A stretch of 64,000 nt of DNA, taken from the NCBI RefSeq assembly GCF_004011695.2, contig NC_082416.1, forward strand, positions 930,001 to 994,000, in the 5' to 3' direction. The notes beneath the pieces were generated by a model. The model had not been told where the DNA came from, made no database searches, and saw only the letters and a program-made list of their open reading frames with translations. The DNA comes from Ascochyta rabiei (Eukaryota > Ascomycota > Dothideomycetes > Pleosporales > Didymellaceae). Position 1 is the first letter of the stretch, and each line of letters opens with the position of its first letter. Position numbers and translations under genes: made by a program. Positions 11,628 to 22,974 of the stretch are shown here, piece after piece.

Positions 11628-13564
11628 ATGCCTGCGTAAGTGGCAGTGGATGCGGACTCGCTCTGCGCGCTTATACGACTCTCATGCTTCACAACTAATA
11701 TGACGCAGGCCAGGCGACCAGTACAGCGGCGGCGACGTCAAGAATCCGTTTGAGGAACGCGTCGTACCGAACTTTACCGCACAAGAAATTGCAACACTAC
11801 AAAACCGACTGAATAAACAACTCGGGCCCGAGTACATATCCCAGCGACCGGGCAATGGTGGTGGTCGGGTGGCATATCTGGAGGGAAACAAAGCCATAGC
11901 ACTTGCCAATGAGGTGTTCGGGTTCAATGGCTGGTCGAGTTCCCTGGGACAAGTGCAGATTGACTACGTATGTGCAGCCGCCTTGGGACGAAAGAGAAAT
12001 GAATAACAGTAGCAGGTCGACGAGCATCAGAGTGGCAAAGTCAGCCTCGGTTTATCGATCGTAGTGAGAATCACGCTCAAAGATGGCACATACCATGAGG
12101 TACGTCAGATCTTGTATATCATGAAATATGCCTCTAATCTGGTAACAGGATATCGGCTATGGTTCGATAGAGAACGGCAAAGGCAAAGCGGCATCGTTCG
12201 AGAAAGCAAAGAAGGAAGCAGCTACGGATGGCCTGAAGCGCTCGCTACGCACATTTGGTAACGTTCTCGGGAATTGTCTATACGACAAGGAGTATCTCAA
12301 GAAGGTCCAGGCCATGAAGGTGAAACCCATCAAGTTCCAAGAAGGCAACCTCTACCGACACCCCGACTTCGCACAACAACCACCATGGCAGGACGGGCAG
12401 GCACTCGTCAAGTCCGAGCCGCTCAGGACACCCGGTCGCCCAAGCCAGATTCTCAGGACACGAACCGATCATCTTTCACACTCGACCACTGCCGACTCTG
12501 CCGATTTCGACGATGAATTCGATGGGAATCTTTTCGATGGGGTTGAAGTTTCTGAGGATCAGGTTGACACTACTTTCGATTCAGCGTCCTCGGACACCGT
12601 TGTACCACGAGCAGCAGAAGCATCCAGGAAGACAAATGGCACGAACGGCACGAACCCGGAACGCAACACACCTGGCCCTCAGAGCGGTCCTCCACCGCCT
12701 CATGCACAGAGGCAACCAGCACCAGTGGGGCGCGGACAAGGGCTTCCACCTCAGCAGCTCCAGCCAAACCAGGGACCTGGGCGGCCACAGCCGAATGAAC
12801 CAAATCAACGCGGCCCACAAACGCCTCAGCAGCCTCGCCCGGATCAGGCTCGACGCATGCCTCCACCAACAGCTGACACGAACAAGGCACCAGCTCAACA
12901 GCAACCAAACGGACAGCAATCCCAACAGCAACCTTTGCGACCGACCCCTCCACAAGCACAGCAGGCTAATCAGCCACGCCCCGGGCCACAGGCTGCAGGC
13001 AACACAGCTCCTCCAACCAATGCTCCCAATCCTAATGTTCGGCCACCCGTTGGCTTCGTGACCTCGCGTGCAGCCGAACAGGTACAGAGCGCGGAATCTG
13101 TAGCAGCACTCAACTCCCTCGCCTTCAATCCTCACGCGGAGTCGCCTGTTCCCAAGGAAAAACGCACACCTGGTCTAGACCACACTCGCAGTGTCCCTGT
13201 AAAGCGCAAGGACGACGGTGGCGCTCCACTGCCTCAACCCCAAGGCGTCGGACGTCCAGCAAACGGAAGCGGCGCGGGATTCAACCGGCCAAGCACTTTT
13301 GTCAACCCACAACAAGACGCCACGCGCCGGATCGGTATGCCCGGCGCACCCAACTATGCCATGAGTCCTAGTGCGAACCGTGGCGCGTACAAGCCGCCTA
13401 CCTTTGCAAACGGGGCGGCGCCGAATGCATTGAAGAGGGAGAGGGTTGCACTGCAGGATGTGAGTAATGCGAGCGCGAATGGTGTGACGGCGCAAGAGGG
13501 CGATGCGAAGCGGCAGAAGATAGAGGTGCCTGGGGTGGAGAATGCGGGTGTTAGTTCTTCCTAA
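11628..13564 (+). CDS. RAD52: DNA repair and recombination protein Rad52
   Basis: Four exons: 11628-11635 (only 8 bp, MPA), 11709-11967, 12016-12099 and 12149-13564; 588 residues. Rad52 loads Rad51 on RPA-coated single-stranded DNA and anneals complementary strands in homologous recombination. The conserved N-terminal ring domain covers roughly residues 20-200: FTAQEIATLQNRLNKQLGPEYIS, GGGRVAYLEGNKAIALANEVFGFNGWSS, DIGYGSIEN and EKAKKEAATDGLKRSLRTFGN. Everything after about residue 220 is low-complexity Pro/Gln/Asn-rich sequence with scattered RPA/Rad51-interaction potential, as in other fungal Rad52 proteins. The very short first exon is inferred from a GTAAGT donor and from the frame of the second exon. 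The gene converges with RAE1. Confidence 0.94.
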
Positions 13565-13985
13565 CGTTCCTGGTTGGGGAAATCCTGGACGCAGACAGAC
13601 GTGCGCTACCAAGCAGAATCCCGAGGCGTTATCGGCTGTACATTGGGAATGGTGTCTTGGTGTTGGACGCATGAGGTTTCGTAGTTTATGAGGAAGCATC
13701 TTTACAGAGGGTATATAGCACGTAGCCAGGCGTGCAAAGGGTTTCCAGTGCAACCGCCCCGTTTCACTTCCTGTTTCTCTTCTTTCAGACGTTGGAAAAG
13801 GGGATGGGTGTGTTGTGACTTTGACATTTTTCTCCTATCCTATCGTGGGCGTTTCAGCCCATGGTCCGTATACGCCAGTCCGCCGTAAAACGCTAATGCA
13901 ATACAATCAAACACTCCCCTCGTCCCGCGGTGCTCATGAACCAACAGCAGCTGCTCTGCTCGCTTCTGTTCATTCTGGGTCGCGA
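13565..13985. other. RAD52-RAE1 convergent 3' region
   Basis: About 420 bp between two convergent stop codons. No independent gene; probably overlapping 3' UTRs. Confidence 0.5.
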
Positions 13986-15175
13986 TTACCGCTTCTTCGT
14001 CCCCGGTCTGGGCTTGCACTCGTCGCCAATGACGGGGTGCAGCTTCAGCTTGATGGGGTATTGGGGTGTGTTCCCGCTGAAGCCTTTGCTCCAGTCGTAG
14101 CTGACGGCGTAGGCGAAGATGTCGCCGTTGCGGGAGAAGGCGGTGGCGGTGATGGAGCCGCCGACCTCCGGGTAGCCCTTGAGACGGTGCTTGGCGTCCT
14201 TGTCCCAAAAGTGGAAGGTCCCGTCCGAGCCGGCGGTGCTGAAGGTGCCATGCTGGGGGTGGAAGGAGATTGCGTTTACCGAGTAGACTTTGGCCACGTC
14301 GCGCTGCGTGGGATCTTGTTGGCGGTGGCATTTGAAGGAGAAGTTGAGGCTGGCAGAGGGTTAGTGAGAAATCTCAAGGGGGTTATCGAGTTGCGTACCT
14401 GGTGTCCTTGTCCTCGACATACTGGATCGCACAACGCCCCTCGATGCTGCCCACGGCGAAACCTGAAGCGTCGGTGAAGCAGCTGACAACGCGCGTCTGC
14501 CACTTCAGTGGGCTGATGATGGTCTTGTAGATCTTGGTGGGCTCGTTCAGGTTGATCATGTTGATGTGTCGCTCGGCTGTGGCAACGACGAGGAGCTGGT
14601 CCTTAATATCCATGCTGTAGACGCGGTCCTGGCACTGCAGTGTGGCGACGGGTTGCGCGCCCTTCAGGTCCCAGAACTTGACTGTCTTGTCCCAGGAGCC
14701 TGTTGCGACGTAGTCCTGGCCGCCGGTCTGGAACCAGCGCACGCACTTGATGGCTTCTTCGTGGGCTTTGGCTTGTTGCGCTTGCACCTGGCCGCTGGCA
14801 GCGACGTTGCGGAAGTCGACAATGTTGAGCATACCGGTCGAGTCGCCTGCGGCTACTCGCGTGCCATCCTGTGTGCGTGTCAGCCGTTGCCCTCTTGCTA
14901 TGCTAGACTGTGCATCTTACCTTTGACCAGCCGACGCCCAAGACGTGGCCCTGGCATTCGAACAGCCACTTGCCGTTCGCGCCATTCCCAACCACCTCGT
15001 AGATGTACACCTTCTTGTCCCAGCTAGCGACGGCAAGGAAGTCATTTGTGGGCGAGAATTGGAGGTCCTGGATGCTGTCTGAGGGAAGCTGGCTCTGCTG
15101 GACTTCGACATCCTTGCTGGTGTCGCCCGTGGTGGTGCTCGCCGCCGCTGGTGCGGAGGACCCAAAAAGTGCCAT
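13986..15175 (-). CDS. RAE1: Poly(A)+ RNA export WD-repeat protein Rae1/Gle2
   Basis: Exons 14921-15175, 14399-14868 and 13986-14349 give 362 residues. Rae1 (Gle2) is a seven-bladed beta-propeller at the nuclear pore that binds the GLEBS motif of Nup98-type nucleoporins and helps mRNA export. The sequence shows an N-terminal Ala/Thr-rich leader, then blades with SIQDLQFSPTNDFLAVASWDKKVYIYEV, WFQTGGQDYVATGSWDKTVKFWDLK, QDRVYSMDIKDQLLVVATA and the diagnostic GSIEGRCAIQYVEDKDTS segment. It ends with AVSYDWSKGFSGNTPQYP, the classic Rae1 C-terminal signature, and a basic PRPGTKKR tail. The splice join at the second intron restores SLNFSFKCHR, which a simple frame reading misses. Confidence 0.95.
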
Positions 15176-16295
15176 CTTTCTTCGCTGTAGAGGTGTTCAG
15201 GCGTGATTTGGGGGCGGGCGAGTCGCGGTGGAGCTTGCGCGAGCTCTGGTCGGAGTGGAGAGGAAGTTTTGGCGCGTCAGGTTCACCCGCACGAGCGCGA
15301 CTCGATAACGATTGAAATGCCAGGGGCTATGGGTCTCGTGTGCTGCGCGAAAGCTTGTGCGGCAGTCTTTCACTCTTTTTTATGCTCGTACACTCAGCGC
15401 GAAGAAAGCCAATCCAAGCTTCACGCATGCCTGCCTGGCTGCCTAGCGCTCCCTATTGCCGCCTAGTGTCCTGTCGGTGTTTTGGGCGCCGGGCTCCGCT
15501 CCGCCCTAAATCAAATTTCTGCGAGCTGCCACCTGCCTCTCTTCAACGTTCCTCGCTCCAAGAATCGCAACGAAGCACACGCACAGAGTGCCCTCGGGCA
15601 TCTCGCTCAGCTTTGGGAGAAAGTCCCCGGACATCGGTCCTCTGGATCGCACTTTCAGCAACGAACCGCCATAGAAGCGCGGCCTCGTACCACTACGGCG
15701 CTTCTCACTCTCTCTTCCGTTTGTACTCTTTGCCTGGGCTTTCTCGACGCTACGGGTGGAGGAGCTGGTGCCTGGGCGATGATATGAGCCCGCTGGTCAC
15801 CTTGCCCGTCGCCGACGGATCGACGAGGGCTCAGAGGAGGGGGGAGATGCCGGGTTGTGCTGGGTATCGAGGGTTTTCTCGTCCAGTTTATGGTCATGCG
15901 ATTGCTTCTGCGCGTCTCGGTAATACGGGACGGCGGCAGGAGTAACTCAATGGGGCTTATTCTTGACGCGAGGAACGTTCACACCCACACCCCACTTTTC
16001 GGATCCGCTCGCGTAGGTGCAGCAGCACGCTTGGTCGAACAAGCCGGATTCTCTTCAGCCACAGGTCCATGTGATGAGATACACGAAATAGAGTCAAGCA
16101 CTGAGGTTGTCTGAATCCCAAAGTGGTAGGACGCCGATGCTGAGTATTTCAACCTTTATCCTGATGGACCTCGAGGCTTAGCTAGTTAGATAGTCTACTC
16201 TCTGTAGAGATGTATTTTACTCCTGAACGTGCACTTTGTGTTTATTGTGGTGGTATCATTGCTCTCTATGGTGCTGTCTTCCAGTCACCGATCCC
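15176..16295. other. Intergenic region upstream of RAE1
   Basis: About 1.1 kb between the RAE1 start (-) and the guanylate kinase stop (-). The longest open frames show no family similarity and shift frame without motif support. I regard this as promoter and 3' flank. Confidence 0.5.
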
Positions 16296-16941
16296 TCATG
16301 CGTCGTCGCCCACAATAAAGGCCTTGGCCTCCTGGTACGCCTTTTCGAGGTCGTCGTTGACGACAATCTTGTCGTGCGGTGCCTCGGGGCTGTTCGCAAA
16401 CTCCATCTCGACCTTGGCCTGGTTGAGGCGCTTGAGGATGTCGGCCTCCTTGTCGGTGGCACGGCCCCTCAGGCGCTTCTCGAGAATGTCCATGCTCGGT
16501 GGAGAGAGGAACAGGAACCTCGGGCGGGGGAAGGTGGGGTGGTTTGCGACCTGCTTGACGCCCTGCGTAGTTGTCAGCACCTGGGTTGTGGGCGTCTCGC
16601 CAAGTGTAGATGCTCACCTCCATCTCGATGTCCAGAATGCAGGTCCTCCCCTTCTCCTCAATCTCCTCTATGGCCTTGATGCTGGTGCCATAGCTGTTGC
16701 TGCCGAATGTCGCGTGTTCAACAAATCCCTTCTTCTCGACCAGATCGTTGAATTCGTCCTTGGTGACAAAGTGGTACTCGACGCCGTCCTTCTCAGCGCC
16801 GCGCGGGTTGCGGGTGGTGTGCGACACACTGAAGCCAAAGCGGTCGGGGTACTCGTCGAAGAGGCGCTTGAGGATGGTCGACTTGCCGGCGCCCGAGGGG
16901 CCGGATATGACGATTGCGCGGGTGGAGGGGGTGGGCGCCAT
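16296..16941 (-). CDS. GUK1: Guanylate kinase
   Basis: Exons 16618-16941 and 16296-16562 (intron 16563-16617) encode 196 residues from the start at 16941. The enzyme converts GMP + ATP to GDP + ADP, feeding GTP synthesis. Motifs in order: the P-loop GPSGAGKST (residues 14-22), VSHTTRNPRGAEKDGVEYHFV (GMP-binding region), ILDIEMEGVKQV formed across the splice junction, and RLRGRATD (the LID region). Length matches the family (about 190 residues). The frame stays open upstream of 16941, with another ATG at 17121. That would add 60 residues with no acidic side chain and many Arg/Ser/Ala, resembling a mitochondrial presequence, so two isoforms are possible. The shorter start is listed because it gives the canonical cytosolic protein. 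Confidence 0.94.
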
Positions 16942-17457
16942 GGCGGAGGCGGGTGTGTATGTGCGCAGGAAGGACACGCCTCTGGGTGCAGCGTGGATGT
17001 GGGGGGTGGCAGGCGGGGACAGCGGCCGCGAGCGAGTCAAGCGGGCGTGGGCTCGATGTGTGGCGGCGGTGGGTGACGCGTGCAGGCTCCTGGTGAGTGC
17101 GGGCGGGCTTCGAGCGGACATGGAGGCAGCCAAATTGTGGGATGCTGCTGCGGGCGCCGCCGTGTGATTGGCGGCGAGGCTGCTGTGGGTCTGGTGTTTG
17201 CTTGTGTTTGGTACGTTTGTGGTGTTTGTGGTGTTTGGCGTGCTTGGCGTGCTTGGCGTGCTTGCACTGCGGGGAGCGGTAGTGGGGACAGGCTGTCCGA
17301 GACGGCGCGTTTTCGCGTTTGTCCTGACATCACTAGGCCTCAAGTGTCGTCTGTGCAGCATTCTGCTCTCACAACCTCACAACCCACCCACGCCTGCTCC
17401 TGGCCGTCGCATTCTCTCGTGTACGTGGGGAAGCTGCAGTGCTTCAAGCCGCACACC
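16942..17457. other. GUK1-SKI8 divergent intergenic region
   Basis: Just over 500 bp between divergent starts. Its GUK1-proximal part may be translated as an N-terminal extension (see GUK1). It includes a short GTGTTTG/GTGCTTG repeated stretch near 17210-17270. Confidence 0.5.
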
Positions 17458-18466
17458 ATGGTACGCTCACCTGTTCAATTGGGCACAGCCCTCGGCCAGT
17501 ACTCACACTCCCCAGTCCAAGCAATACCTCACCCTCCACACAGTCGATAATGCACACCCAAAGGCAAGCGACATCTTCGCCGTTGCACCCACAGCCACCC
17601 AGCTGCTCTCTGCATCCGGTGCCTCTTCGATAAACGTATACGACACCACACAACCCGAATTTCCTCTCGTCCAGACCCTCGACAAGGCACACCCTCTCGG
17701 AATTCACCACCTCGTGACCGCCAAAGAGTCCACGGCACGTCGTGCTGCCAGCGCTGGCTTTGAGGGCAAGGTCAAGGTATGGAGCCAAGGCGAAGATGGT
17801 CTCTGGGCCGAGGATGGCGAGATAGTCGACCAGAACAAGCCCGGCGAGATATGGGCCATCGCGCTCAGTGCAGACGGCCAGTATCTGGCAAGCAGCAGCA
17901 TCAATGGCAAGATCAATGTCTGGAGCCTCGATAAGACTCAAAGCTTCCCGCGTATAAGAGAGTACGAAACAAAGGGCAGCTTTGGACTGTGCGTCAGCCT
18001 GAGTGACAACGGAAGCTTCACTGCCTCAGGACACGAGAATGGTTCCATATACGTCTTCAGCAACGACACTGGTCGCCTCGTACACTCTCTCGCAGGCCTT
18101 GTGCACCCCGTGCGCAGCGTTGCCTTTTCGCCCGCTTCCAAGCTGCTCGCTGCCGGAGGCGACGCGAGAGTCATCGCACTGTACGACGTCACATCTGGTG
18201 AGCAGGTGGCAAACTTTACCGGACACGGCGGATGGGTACTCACGCTGGACTGGAGCGACACGGGCGAGTACTTGCTCTCAGGGTCGCATGACTCCAAGGC
18301 AAAGGTCTGGCGTCTTGAGACGAGGGCATGCGTTGCTACACACTCGCACGGCGACAAGCCGTTGTGGACGGCCAAGTGGCTGCCCAAGACGCCGACAAAG
18401 AGCGAGATGTTTGCGCTTGGCGGTGGGAACAACTCAATTAGCTTCTACCGGGAGGCTGCCGGTTGA
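17458..18466 (+). CDS. SKI8: Ski complex WD-repeat subunit Ski8/Rec14
   Basis: Ski8 is the beta-propeller subunit of the Ski2-Ski3-Ski8 complex that feeds mRNA to the cytoplasmic exosome; in some fungi it also acts in meiotic recombination (Rec14/Rec103). My model has a first exon that is only the ATG (17458-17460). Intron 17461-17515 (GTACGC...CCCCAG) then leads into 17516-18466, giving 317 residues starting MSKQYLTLHTVDNAHP. WD-repeat landmarks: DIFAVAPTATQLLSASG, GEIWAIALSADGQYLAS, the very conserved YETKGSFGLCVSLSDNG, ASGHENGSIYVFSNDTGRL, LLAAGGDARVIALYDV and GEYLLSGSHDSKAKVW, ending ISFYREAAG. The large exon is certain. The start-codon-only exon is inferred from frame and splice signals. 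Confidence 0.9.
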
Positions 18467-18943
18467 ACAAACAGGATTGAACAAATTCCAATTCCGGCCC
18501 ACGTCATCATTGCCGTGGATCGAACACTGCTATTCAGACTAGGCCAAGTGGGCTGCTCCAAACTGTACGCGAGGGCTTGTCAAAGACGGTTCTGTCACTA
18601 CCTCTTTGGGTCACTCACGTTCGGATAGCCATCGTATATCCCACGAAACAGTGACCGCCTTCGGCCAGAGCCAAATAAACAATACTTCAACTCTCTGTTC
18701 TCTCCTTTCACAGTCGTCACCAACCTCATCGAGACACGATATTGCTAACGGACTTTCACCACAAAAGGCTGGAGATCATGTGGTTGCGCCCCTTTAAAAC
18801 CATTGTTGAGAAATTAAATGTCGAACAAAACGCTCGCATTTGTCACATACCTCTCAAGTCCAGCAGCCCCTCTATCCTACATTCCACTGCAGTATTAAAG
18901 TCCGAATCCGCTCGACGACCCAACCTACATCGCACATGTCAAG
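18467..18943. other. Intergenic region
   Basis: Nearly 500 bp between SKI8 and the Cdc123-like gene. No feature recognised. Confidence 0.5.
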
Positions 18944-19996
18944 ATGCACACCCGCATAATTCCATACCACCTCGTAGCTACCGACTCTGACGAAACCAAG
19001 CGCCTTCAAGACACAGCGCACCCAACGTTCCGCTCCCAGCGTTTTAACACTGCACACCACACACGCCTTGATATCTCTGCCATCGTCCCGGAGTCACCCG
19101 TCTTCACTCACGAACAGCCTCCGTGGACGGCCTACGGCTATACGCTATGGCACCCACTCATCATCCGCAGTCAGGAGATGGCCTCCAGCCACATCGTCAC
19201 AATCCCGAGTTTCTTGTCCGACGATATGATGCGCTGCCACGCCTCATGGATCAGGACGAACCGCTTCCCTTTCTCGCTCGTCGCCGAAACCGTCTCAACA
19301 TGGAAAAGCACACAGCATGGCCAAGCCCTGCTGCCTCTCCTCGATGATAAGCAAAAATGGTTCATCCGCCTCGACCAGATGTCACCTAAGGACAGCCCGT
19401 TTGGCGGCAAAGAACCAAGCTCCACATTCGAGGATGTGGTGGTCAAAATTTGCAGCAGCATGCGCGCGTGGGGCTGCCTGCAGCGCGAACAGCTAGAAGC
19501 TAAGCAGCAAAATAGGGAAATGAAGATCCAGCTGGTGCTGAATGCCTGGGACGACGCCATGGATCCCAGGCGCGAGTTCCGCGCCTTCGTGCCCCCGCCT
19601 ACGGCTCGCGGCGCAGCGCGCGACGTAACTCAACTCCAGGTCACCTGCGTGTCGCAGTACCACTGGCCGCTCCCGCTCGAGTGCGCTTTTGGCTTCAGTC
19701 TGCAAGAACCAGCGCGCTTGGTGTGTGCGGGTGCGAACGGAGTACTCCAGAGCATCAAGACGTTCATGCAGGATGAGATGAGCGTGCAGGTCACGGGCTT
19801 GCTGCTGCAGTATGGATTCAGTTTCGATGTTGCGCTGCAACGGGATGGCACTGTGCGGCTCGTAGAGGTCAATCCGTCCGGGGCGCTCAGCGGGTGTGGG
19901 GCTTGTCTGTTCAACTGGGTCAGTGATGGGAGGGTGATGTATGGGTTGGACGAGGATGTGGAATTCATTGTTACCATGGATGAGGGCGGGGGATGA
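18944..19996 (+). CDS. Cdc123/D123-like ATP-grasp protein
   Basis: Single-exon gene of 350 residues. The C-terminal two thirds carry a Cdc123-like pattern: KWFIRLDQMSPKDSP (the RLSPKDA-type block), LNAWDDAMDPRREFRAFVPP (the EFRCFV-type block), CVSQYHW, and VRLVEVNPSGALSGCGACLFNW (the LIDFNPF-type block that holds metal/ATP ligands in ATP-grasp enzymes). Cdc123 promotes assembly of the translation initiation factor eIF2, but many fungi also have divergent paralogues of unknown role. The N-terminal 80 residues are not conserved to my eye. Because the key motifs are divergent, this may be such a paralogue and not the essential Cdc123. The start at 18944 is the first in-frame ATG. Confidence 0.68.
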   Translation: MHTRIIPYHLVATDSDETKRLQDTAHPTFRSQRFNTAHHTRLDISAIVPESPVFTHEQPPWTAYGYTLWHPLIIRSQEMASSHIVTIPSFLSDDMMRCHASWIRTNRFPFSLVAETVSTWKSTQHGQALLPLLDDKQKWFIRLDQMSPKDSPFGGKEPSSTFEDVVVKICSSMRAWGCLQREQLEAKQQNREMKIQLVLNAWDDAMDPRREFRAFVPPPTARGAARDVTQLQVTCVSQYHWPLPLECAFGFSLQEPARLVCAGANGVLQSIKTFMQDEMSVQVTGLLLQYGFSFDVALQRDGTVRLVEVNPSGALSGCGACLFNWVSDGRVMYGLDEDVEFIVTMDEGGG

Positions 19997-20211
19997 TTCG
20001 AGTAGCATAGCAAATTGGTGCTTGTGGGTTGAGGGGAAGAAACAGAGGTGAGTAATTAGGAAATAAATTGCAGGGAACAGAACGATACTGGAAGTCAACC
20101 GAGAGGAAGATTGAGAAATTTTGATTCTAACGATGGCTCATCGCTAATGCAGTGATATCATGATACAACGCACAAGTTTCCTTCTATACAGAATTATACA
20201 GTCCGGCCCGC

Positions 20212-21936
20212 TTAGACGCTCTCGAGGCGATCAGCATCCTTGGCCTTCTCCTCAAAGTAGCCGCCCTCGCGGACTGTCTCCATTTCCTGGAGGCGCTCAA
20301 GCATAAGCCCGTGCGCCTTGTGCGTGGGCTTGATCTCGAACAGCTCGTCCATGCGCTCGAGCGGAATACCCTTTGTCTCGGGGATGAGGAAGTAGACAAA
20401 GGGAACGGACAGGATCATCAGGCTGGCGAAGAAGAAGTAGACGCCGTAGCTCATGGTCAGGAACATCTGCGGTGTGAAGCGCGAGATGATGAAGTTCCAG
20501 AACCTGGTTGCGAAGTTAGAAAACGCTAATATGAGTCATGTTATGGATGCAACGAGACCTACCAGTTGTTGGCGGCTGCGGAAGCCTGACCGAGCGAACG
20601 CGTCTGCTGGGAGAACATCTCAGAGTTGATGACCCAGGGGGTTCCGTTCCAGGAGGGGGTGCAGAAAACGGTCCAGAGGTAGAAGAAGAAGACGGCTGCG
20701 ATGCCGCCGGGGGAGAGCTTTGCACCCGTGGCCGGGGCTGCTCCAGTGTTTGCGAGCTTGATGTAGGCGCCAATGATCCACATGCAGACTGAGCCACCAG
20801 TGGCACCAATCATGAGAAGCTTGGTGCGACCGAGGCGATCGATCAGGTACATGAGCCAGATAACGGTAACGACCGTCTTGACAACACCAAAGAGTCCAGT
20901 AGTGAGGAATCCAGTGTTGGTACCAGTGATTCCGATGGAGCGGAAGACTGTCGGGGAATAGTAGTTGATAGCGTTGATTCCATTTCCGTTCTGCCAGAGG
21001 AAGAGCATGCCACCGAGGAATAGACGGTACTGCACTTTGCGCTGCCTGACAGCCTTGAAGGGCGCCCAGAAACCAGGACCAACAACGAGACGGTCGTGCT
21101 CGATCTCAGCATCGATGGCGGCAATCTCCTCGACCATGTAAGGGTGGGTAGGCTCAAGGTTGCGAATCCAGCACAAGTCCTTGACGGCCTGGTCGCGGTC
21201 GCCACGAGCGAATTGCCAGCGAGGCGATTCCTTCAACCAAATAGTGCCAAGGAGAAGAAGACCAGCTGGGATTAACTGAACAGCGAATGGGATCTGCCAC
21301 TGGCGGGTAGAGGAAGCCATGGTCTCAACGAGACCATAGTTGATCCAGAAACCAACAAGACCACCGATCTGCCACCCCAACTCGTAGATACCGACAAGAC
21401 GTCCACGAACGGCAGGAGGTGACATTTCAGATATGTAGATGGGAACCATGTTACTGGCAGCACCAACACCGAGACCGGCCAAAACACGGCCACCGATAAT
21501 GAGGCCAAGTCCTCGCTCGCCGTTCGCGCCAAGCATCATTCCCGCGCCGAGGATGAAAACTAGAGTCCAGATAAGAAGCGTCTTTCTGCGTCCAAGGTAG
21601 TAGGAGGAGATATATGCACCGAAAGCGCCGAAGAAAGCACCAGCCTGGTACACGGAAACGATGTTCGCTTTTTGCAGGGCAAGATCCGCAGCGGAGATCT
21701 GCTTCGGTGCAGCCAGTCTGAATTCGGAGACAAAGGATGGCAGCGCCAATGTGGTTCCAATGAAAGCAGAATCGTAGCCAATCTGGTTTCCAACGTTAAA
21801 TGGGAATATCTGTGAATTCTGTAGAGGTACTCACCATGCAAGATGCAAAAGACGCGACTGATGCAGCAGCGTATACGCGCCAGTTGTACACCTCCTTTGG
21901 CGTAGGCCTGTCTTCGACAAGGGCGAGGAGACCCAT
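20212..21936 (-). CDS. qutD: Quinate permease (MFS sugar-transporter family, QutD/Qa-y)
   Basis: Exons 21835-21936, 20563-21782 and 20212-20503 (introns 21783-21834 and 20504-20562) give 537 residues. It is a 12-helix major facilitator importing quinate across the plasma membrane. The start MGLLALVEDRPTPKEVYNW is typical of the quinate permease branch. Family landmarks: IGYDSAFIGTTLALPSF, YYLGRRKTLLIW, GRVLAGLGVGAASNMVPIY, ELGWQIGGLVGFWINYG, KESPRWQFARG, QNGNGINAINYYSPTVF, and the C-terminal IPETKGIPLERMDELFE. The first intron splits CM/IGYDSAF. The gene is divergent from quinate dehydrogenase (49,874, +), which now lies 28 kb away across the AT-rich island. In Aspergillus and Neurospora these two genes belong to one quinate cluster induced by QutA/QA-1F and repressed by QutR/QA-1S. 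Confidence 0.9.
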
Positions 21937-22101
21937 GATGAGAGATGCTGTCTTCCTGTCCGGTCGTTGATGTAATGGATGATGAGGTAAGAGAGTCCTG
22001 AAGGATTGACGACCCTAGAAAGAAGGAATGAGGTGGTCGCTTTATGGGAAGCTGTGCATGAAGATTCTCCTCCTCCGAGCCCGGCGTCTACTACTTCAGC
22101 A

Positions 22102-22117
22102 GGGCTAAAGGTTACCC
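22102..22117 (-). promoter_or_regulatory. Candidate quinate-regulator palindrome (permease side)
   Basis: The imperfect palindrome GGGCTAAAGGTTACCC (read on +) lies about 170 bp upstream of the permease ATG. It shares the core TAAAGGYTYACCC with a site in front of quinate dehydrogenase. It loosely resembles the QA-1F/QutA consensus (GGRTAA...TTATCC) but is not a full match. Confidence 0.3.
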
Positions 22118-22407
22118 CGGAATCTGGCCCTCGTGGGGAAGCTAGTCTCGTGGAATGATTTGCGGCAGCGTGCACGCGAAGACCCCAGAAGACGTCCAGA
22201 CTCTCCAGTCTCCAGGTCTTATCCGCGCACGACCGCGTGGAGGCGCCACGATGATGGAGCAGGGCTTGCACCCCGCAAAGGATGGAGGCTACCAATGGCG
22301 TCCTAGCACAAGGCTGGTGCTGATCATGGAAAAAGATTTCGACATGTACGACAAGCAAAGTGCTTAGGAAGCCACTCCCATGGTATGGGCAGGGATTACG
22401 AATGGCG

Positions 22408-22415
22408 CGTATTCA
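22408..22415 (+). repeat. Left 8-bp target-site duplication (CGTATTCA)
   Basis: Identical to 49,494-49,501. It lies exactly where base composition changes and where the TIR TTATCTCAT starts. Confidence 0.85.
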
Positions 22416-22459
22416 TTATCTCATTAATCCGACACTCTGCTTACCCTAGCGCACCCTCG

Positions 22460-22495
22460 CAGGCTCTAGCAAACTCTAGCAAACTCTAGCAGCCA
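22460..22495 (+). repeat. Left subterminal repeats (CTCTAGCA-type)
   Basis: Three near-perfect direct copies of a CTCTAGCAAA-like motif just inside the left TIR. The same motif in inverted orientation sits inside the right TIR (49,398-49,450). Confidence 0.6.
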
Positions 22496-22974
22496 ATCAC
22501 ATACTAGTGCAAATTTTAGCTAATTATAGATTAATAACATAAGTTAGTACAAAGCCTAAGCAGAGCGTCTAAGAGATTTTAGTTCCTAGTTTAGTATAAA
22601 GTAATTTTAGGCCTTAGTTATAATTATTGTTAGCTATTAACTATATAATACTACTATATCTAATTATCTTATAGTAATATAAATATTTAGAGTAAGAAAT
22701 TCTAATTCTCCTTATACCTATTATGTCTAACTCTACTAGGTTTCTTATTAATAACTACACTACTAAAGGTATTATATTAAAACTTTAATCCTATTTACTA
22801 CTAGCAAATACCTACTATACTACCTATTATTACTAAAAGTATTTATAGTGTTTACTAGCATTATCTATAACCCTATTAAGACTCTTATAGCGCCCTGTCT
22901 AGTATAACTAGTCTAGTGTAGTGTTACTACTATATACTACTACATACTGCATCTAATGTATAGAGAGGACATAA

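Larger units (their letters stand above)
21937..22415. other. Quinate permease promoter region up to the island border
   Basis: The normal-composition flank left of the insertion. It contains a candidate regulatory palindrome at 22,102 and ends in the left copy of the 8-bp target duplication. Confidence 0.6.

Noticed and set aside
13815..14477. A 220-codon plus-strand frame
   Set aside because: It is antisense to RAE1 and arises from the GC-rich codon pattern of that gene.
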